A DNA stretch of 8,340 bases from Planctomycetota bacterium. GTDB lineage: Bacteria; Planctomycetota; Phycisphaerae; Sedimentisphaerales; Anaerobacaceae. This document shows, one piece after another, positions 5,844 to 8,340 of this stretch; positions within the stretch are counted from its first letter, which is position 1; each line of letters starts with the position of its first letter. The DNA is taken from NCBI GenBank assembly GCA_026386835.1, contig JAPLMV010000159.1, forward strand, positions 1-8,340, in the 5' to 3' direction. Both the position numbers and the translations under genes were made by a program. Below the pieces are notes generated by a model. The model was not told the origin of the DNA. It ran no database searches and worked only from the letters and a program-made list of their open reading frames with translations.

Positions 5844-7619
5844 TTACTTGCCAATCAGCCACTCACTTGCCAACTGGGCAATTTCCTGCCAATTGACCAC
5901 GCCATCACCATAACCTAAAGGCATAAAGTCGGCTGGATCGCCGCCAGGAACCGTTGCCTTCCATTTCGCAGCAATCATAGCAAAATCCTTAAAGTCAACA
6001 GCACCATCGCCGTTGAGATCTGACATTAAAAGGTGTTCGTAGAAAATGACCTGCGATTCCACCCAGTGTCGGGCGGTGTTGCCGGAATCGGGGGTATAGT
6101 TGTAGTAGGCGTCCGCGACATAGCCAAAGGTTGAGGATTGTCCAGGGGTAATATAAGGTGAAATGTCTATATCCCAAGGCCAGACCCGGTCGCCCGGCGC
6201 CCAGCCAGCACGACTGTATTGCCAGGTGCCGCTCTGCGGGCGACAGGGATTGAGATAGCAATCATTGCGCCAAAGGACATTGTAAAATGTTTGGCTGTTA
6301 ACCTTGGCTGTCCGGCCCCGAACGAGGAATTCGGCGGCATTTTCACTGTTGGGGCTTTGCCCGTGGCCGGTGACCATAAAACGCAACTTTGCTTTGTCGG
6401 CGTTATTCGGGACAGAAACGTTCATATTGGTGAAGAAACTCGACATTGTTGGGTCAGCGAGCGTACCATAGGTCGCCGTGCCTACCCAAAGATTGCGAAG
6501 CCCAACCACCCGATAGAGAGGCCTCCCCTCATAAAAATCAATGTCCGTGGTAATCCAATAGCCAACAGGGGGACTATCGCTGCCAGACCAGGTCTCGAGC
6601 CATATTCCCATCTGCCGGCTTCCGCGAAACAGGCTCTGATAGTCGGTCACATCGACCCACCAGGTTCCAGCTTTCGAATACGGCGTTATAAACCGGGCGA
6701 TTTCATAGCGGCGATTCTGATTGTTGGCGTCCCACAGATAGATGCCCATCATACGGTCCCACGGGTCCCAGCCGCCGGTCGGCTGTTCGACTTTCAATCG
6801 CAAAATCACCCGCTCATAGACGGTATCGTTGGGCAGAAAACTGTATGTATGCACGACATTTTGATGATTAATGTTCATCAGTTGCTGGTCAAACGTTCGG
6901 ATTGTCAGTGGCGGCGGCGGAGCCTGTGTCGGTAATTCATAGGCGACCGATATGTTGTCGATTAGAAGGGTGGTCGAGAGACCGCCGGTTCGTGCGCCAA
7001 ACGCAACCCGGCTGTTGTAAGGGGTCATACCTGCCAGAAAATACTTGTCGTAAATAACATTGCCTGCGATGGACACCGTTATTTCGGCCCCGCCGGCTAC
7101 AAAGTCCACGACGACGCGAACACGGTTAAAGGTGCCAGTCCGGTAGTCAAAACTGCTCCACTTATTAGCGCGTTCGACGCCAGCCCAGTGCAGGGAGATT
7201 TCACGAGACCCCAACCCTTGATAATCATCGGGGCAATAAATGTCAAATCCGACCGCAAAAGACGCCCCCAGCGAAGGCTCTTCACCGATTGACGGGCCGG
7301 CGCCGCTGACGCCGTAACTCGCAGTATTCAGCAAAGCAAAACCAAGACCATCAGCTCCCTGAACAATATTTAAATCCCACTCGGCCACAATGCGGCTGTA
7401 AAGCCCGGTATCGGTCTGGTCGAACGCTATCACATTATTTTGGCTGGTGGTATTGACCATTCGCAAAGCACCACTGACTATCCCAGCTGCAGGCGTCCCG
7501 CCATACTGGGTCAGCGTATAAGGCGTCTGGCCGGTACCGCCCTGAAAATTCTGAATCGTCGCGGCATAAACGCCAGAGGAAAGAATCAAAACAGCCCAAA
7601 GATAGCCGTTTTTTGGCAT
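5844..7619 (-). CDS. Secreted lectin-like / PNGase F-like amidase / dockerin protein
   Basis: PNGase F hydrolyses the amide bond between Asn and the first GlcNAc of N-glycans; this product looks like a secreted enzyme of that family. From ATG 7619 it has 591 residues and a signal peptide (MPKNGYLWAVLILSSGVYA, cleaved before ATI). In numbering from the longer start at 7655 (12 higher), residues 33-240 resemble an L-type lectin jellyroll (ADGLGFALLN; VGFDIY), then comes a PPPP linker. Residues 250-540 align with PNGase F: WDRMMGIYLW...YEIARFITPY, ETW, TGHG...AAEF and GTWQYSRAGWAPG. The active-site equivalents Asp300, Glu354, Glu442 and Arg482 are present. A type I dockerin follows (545-602, loop DLNGDGAVDFKD, second repeat less regular). 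AGGG eight bases before 7619, plus the promoter position, favour this start. Exact substrate unknown. Confidence 0.83.
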   Translation of the reverse strand: MPKNGYLWAVLILSSGVYAATIQNFQGGTGQTPYTLTQYGGTPAAGIVSGALRMVNTTSQNNVIAFDQTDTGLYSRIVAEWDLNIVQGADGLGFALLNTASYGVSGAGPSIGEEPSLGASFAVGFDIYCPDDYQGLGSREISLHWAGVERANKWSSFDYRTGTFNRVRVVVDFVAGGAEITVSIAGNVIYDKYFLAGMTPYNSRVAFGARTGGLSTTLLIDNISVAYELPTQAPPPPLTIRTFDQQLMNINHQNVVHTYSFLPNDTVYERVILRLKVEQPTGGWDPWDRMMGIYLWDANNQNRRYEIARFITPYSKAGTWWVDVTDYQSLFRGSRQMGIWLETWSGSDSPPVGYWITTDIDFYEGRPLYRVVGLRNLWVGTATYGTLADPTMSSFFTNMNVSVPNNADKAKLRFMVTGHGQSPNSENAAEFLVRGRTAKVNSQTFYNVLWRNDCYLNPCRPQSGTWQYSRAGWAPGDRVWPWDIDISPYITPGQSSTFGYVADAYYNYTPDSGNTARHWVESQVIFYEHLLMSDLNGDGAVDFKDFAMIAAKWKATVPGGDPADFMPLGYGDGVVNWQEIAQLASEWLIGK

Positions 7620-7670
7620 ACAGACAACCCTCACTCTAAACCCGTATATTTTCATCTAAGACACTCCACT

Positions 7671-7699
7671 ATTTTACTCTATTTATCGGTCTGTGTCAA
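7671..7699 (-). promoter_or_regulatory. Strong sigma70-type promoter of the PNGase F-like gene
   Basis: On the minus strand a perfect TTGACA (plus 7694-7699) is followed after exactly 17 bases by TAAAAT (plus 7671-7676, five of six). The predicted start is near 7664. That leaves the GGAG at 7664-7667 largely outside the mRNA, so the ATG at 7655 would have almost no leader, while the ATG at 7619 keeps a leader of about 45 bases with its own AGGG. Confidence 0.72.
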
Positions 7700-7924
7700 G
7701 CTCGTTTCTCGCCTTTCTCTGGAATGGGAATGGAATATCGTGTCATCCGCTATTTTTCTACTGTTCACTTTCTCTCCTGTTCTACTGATCCTCTTCCCCT
7801 GCACCTGTTTTTTTACAGTACCTTCATCAATTTCCTTGGAGAATTAAAGGTGTCCGGTATGTTATGTAGAAAATCGCTTTGGCAAATAGGATAATTCCTA
7901 TGTTATGGGTTAATACTTTAAGCA
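7700..7924. other. Intergenic region upstream of the PNGase F-like gene
   Basis: No convincing gene is seen. The minus strand is purine-rich from about 7700 to 7830. A small hairpin, ATAGGA (7886-7891) with TCCTAT (7896-7901) around TAAT, lies about 24 bases after the stop of the next minus-strand gene but lacks a proper T-run. A nine-base direct repeat TATGTTATG occurs at 7858-7866 and 7899-7907. Confidence 0.4.
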
Positions 7925-8340
7925 TCATTTCACGGCACTTGCCCTTTTACCGCAGGTTCGCACTGTACTACTCTGGCACGGCGTATGCCGGCTCAGCGCG
8001 TTTGGGTCTTTGATGATATTTCCTTCCCATCTAAATGCTGCTTTGTACGATGCATCCTTAAGCATTTTCTGACTCTTTACATCCCGCATCATAACACGTA
8101 CTTCATCCACCTCTGCCGGGCTCTCATAAAAAAAATAGCCCTCTGCCGCTCCGCTTTGCGCATCTGCCCTGGCACGAGGAATCAAATGATGGGCACTATA
8201 ACCTTTCGCCAATGCCCCCTTGAAATACGGCCTTGCCCAAATCATAACATTTTCAGCAGAAGCAATTTCATATCCGATTTCAACCGTAACCTTTTGCCCC
8301 GCCTTAAGCACAGCAGGACTGGCAGGCTTAGTAGACAAAA
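7925..8340 (-). CDS. C-terminal part of an unrecognised protein with a beta-rich domain
   Basis: The frame is open to the window edge. The only early start-like codon is a TTG at the very edge, so the gene almost surely begins outside. The visible 137 residues include a Lys/Gly/Val-rich strand (LKAGQKVTVEIGYEI), then ENVMIWARPYFKG, a GYSAHH segment, a GAAEGYFFYESPAEVDEV stretch and RVMMRDVKSQKMLKD. The alternation of hydrophobic and polar residues suggests a small beta sandwich. I do not recognise a named family with certainty. The last 25 or so residues, rich in Ser, Thr, Arg and Cys, look unlike the rest. In the next frame the end would read KRAEPAYAVPE with TAG at 7968-7970, so a one-base deletion near 8004 is possible. 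It lies in tandem with the PNGase F-like gene, about 300 bases upstream of it, but that gene has its own promoter. Confidence 0.6.
   Translation of the reverse strand, partial: LSTKPASPAVLKAGQKVTVEIGYEIASAENVMIWARPYFKGALAKGYSAHHLIPRARADAQSGAAEGYFFYESPAEVDEVRVMMRDVKSQKMLKDASYKAAFRWEGNIIKDPNALSRHTPCQSSTVRTCGKRASAVK

Noticed and set aside
6219..6935. Plus-strand open frame of 238 codons
   Set aside because: It is antisense to the PNGase F-like domain, whose family motifs make the minus strand certain; no independent features.
7440..7847. Plus-strand frame running into the intergenic region
   Set aside because: More than half lies opposite the signal peptide and lectin-like domain, and the rest crosses the promoter; the translation has no recognisable pattern and there is no ribosome binding site.
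7827..7925. 32-codon minus-strand frame starting in TGATG overlap with the preceding stop
   Set aside because: Coupling by TGATG is suggestive and the start is hydrophobic (MLKVLTHNIGIILF), but there is no clear ribosome binding site and the upstream stop may not be the real one if the gene is frameshifted.

Overview
The window looks like a chromosomal segment of a Planctomycetota bacterium, most likely of the Phycisphaerae type. The best clue is a secreted multidomain protein ending in a type I dockerin with the DLNGDGAVDFKDF...W / GDGVVNWQEIAQLASEWL pattern common in that group. This is inference from family style; no rRNA or other taxonomic marker is present.

Left part (1-2322). The 3' end of a PpiC-type peptidyl-prolyl isomerase gene (+) finishes at an intrinsic terminator. 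Converging on it is a minus-strand operon, ribH (lumazine synthase) - nusB (antitermination factor) - parA-like ATPase, driven by a good sigma70-type promoter at 2294-2322. The parA gene is broken by a single in-frame TAG. The same frame continues for 123 codons after it and encodes a normal ParA C-terminus. The ribH-nusB spacer carries a small palindromic repeat.

Middle (2323-5675). A 476-residue protein made almost wholly of TPR repeats is read on the plus strand. Its leader (about 2414-2541) can fold into two nested helices plus an 8-bp pseudoknot just upstream of the Shine-Dalgarno, and this is the best candidate here for an undescribed regulatory RNA. It is followed by a 499-residue membrane-anchored SPFH/band-7 protein with its own promoter, a hairpin leader and a hairpin over its stop codon.

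Right part (5676-8340). A short spacer has a REP/IS200-like hairpin and a tandem GGGGAC repeat. Then, on the minus strand, comes a secreted protein with an N-terminal L-type-lectin-like domain, a complete PNGase F-like amidase and a C-terminal dockerin. The PNGase F residues equivalent to Asp60, Glu118, Glu206 and Arg248 are all present, so an active N-glycan-releasing enzyme is plausible. It has a near-consensus promoter whose position favours a start codon 12 codons inside the longest reading frame. The window ends in the 3' part of an unrecognised minus-strand gene whose last codons may be frameshifted.

The left part is housekeeping (riboflavin synthesis, transcription, protein folding). 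The right part is accessory: envelope and extracellular glycoprotein degradation. I see no CRISPR array, tRNA, rRNA or intact transposase.
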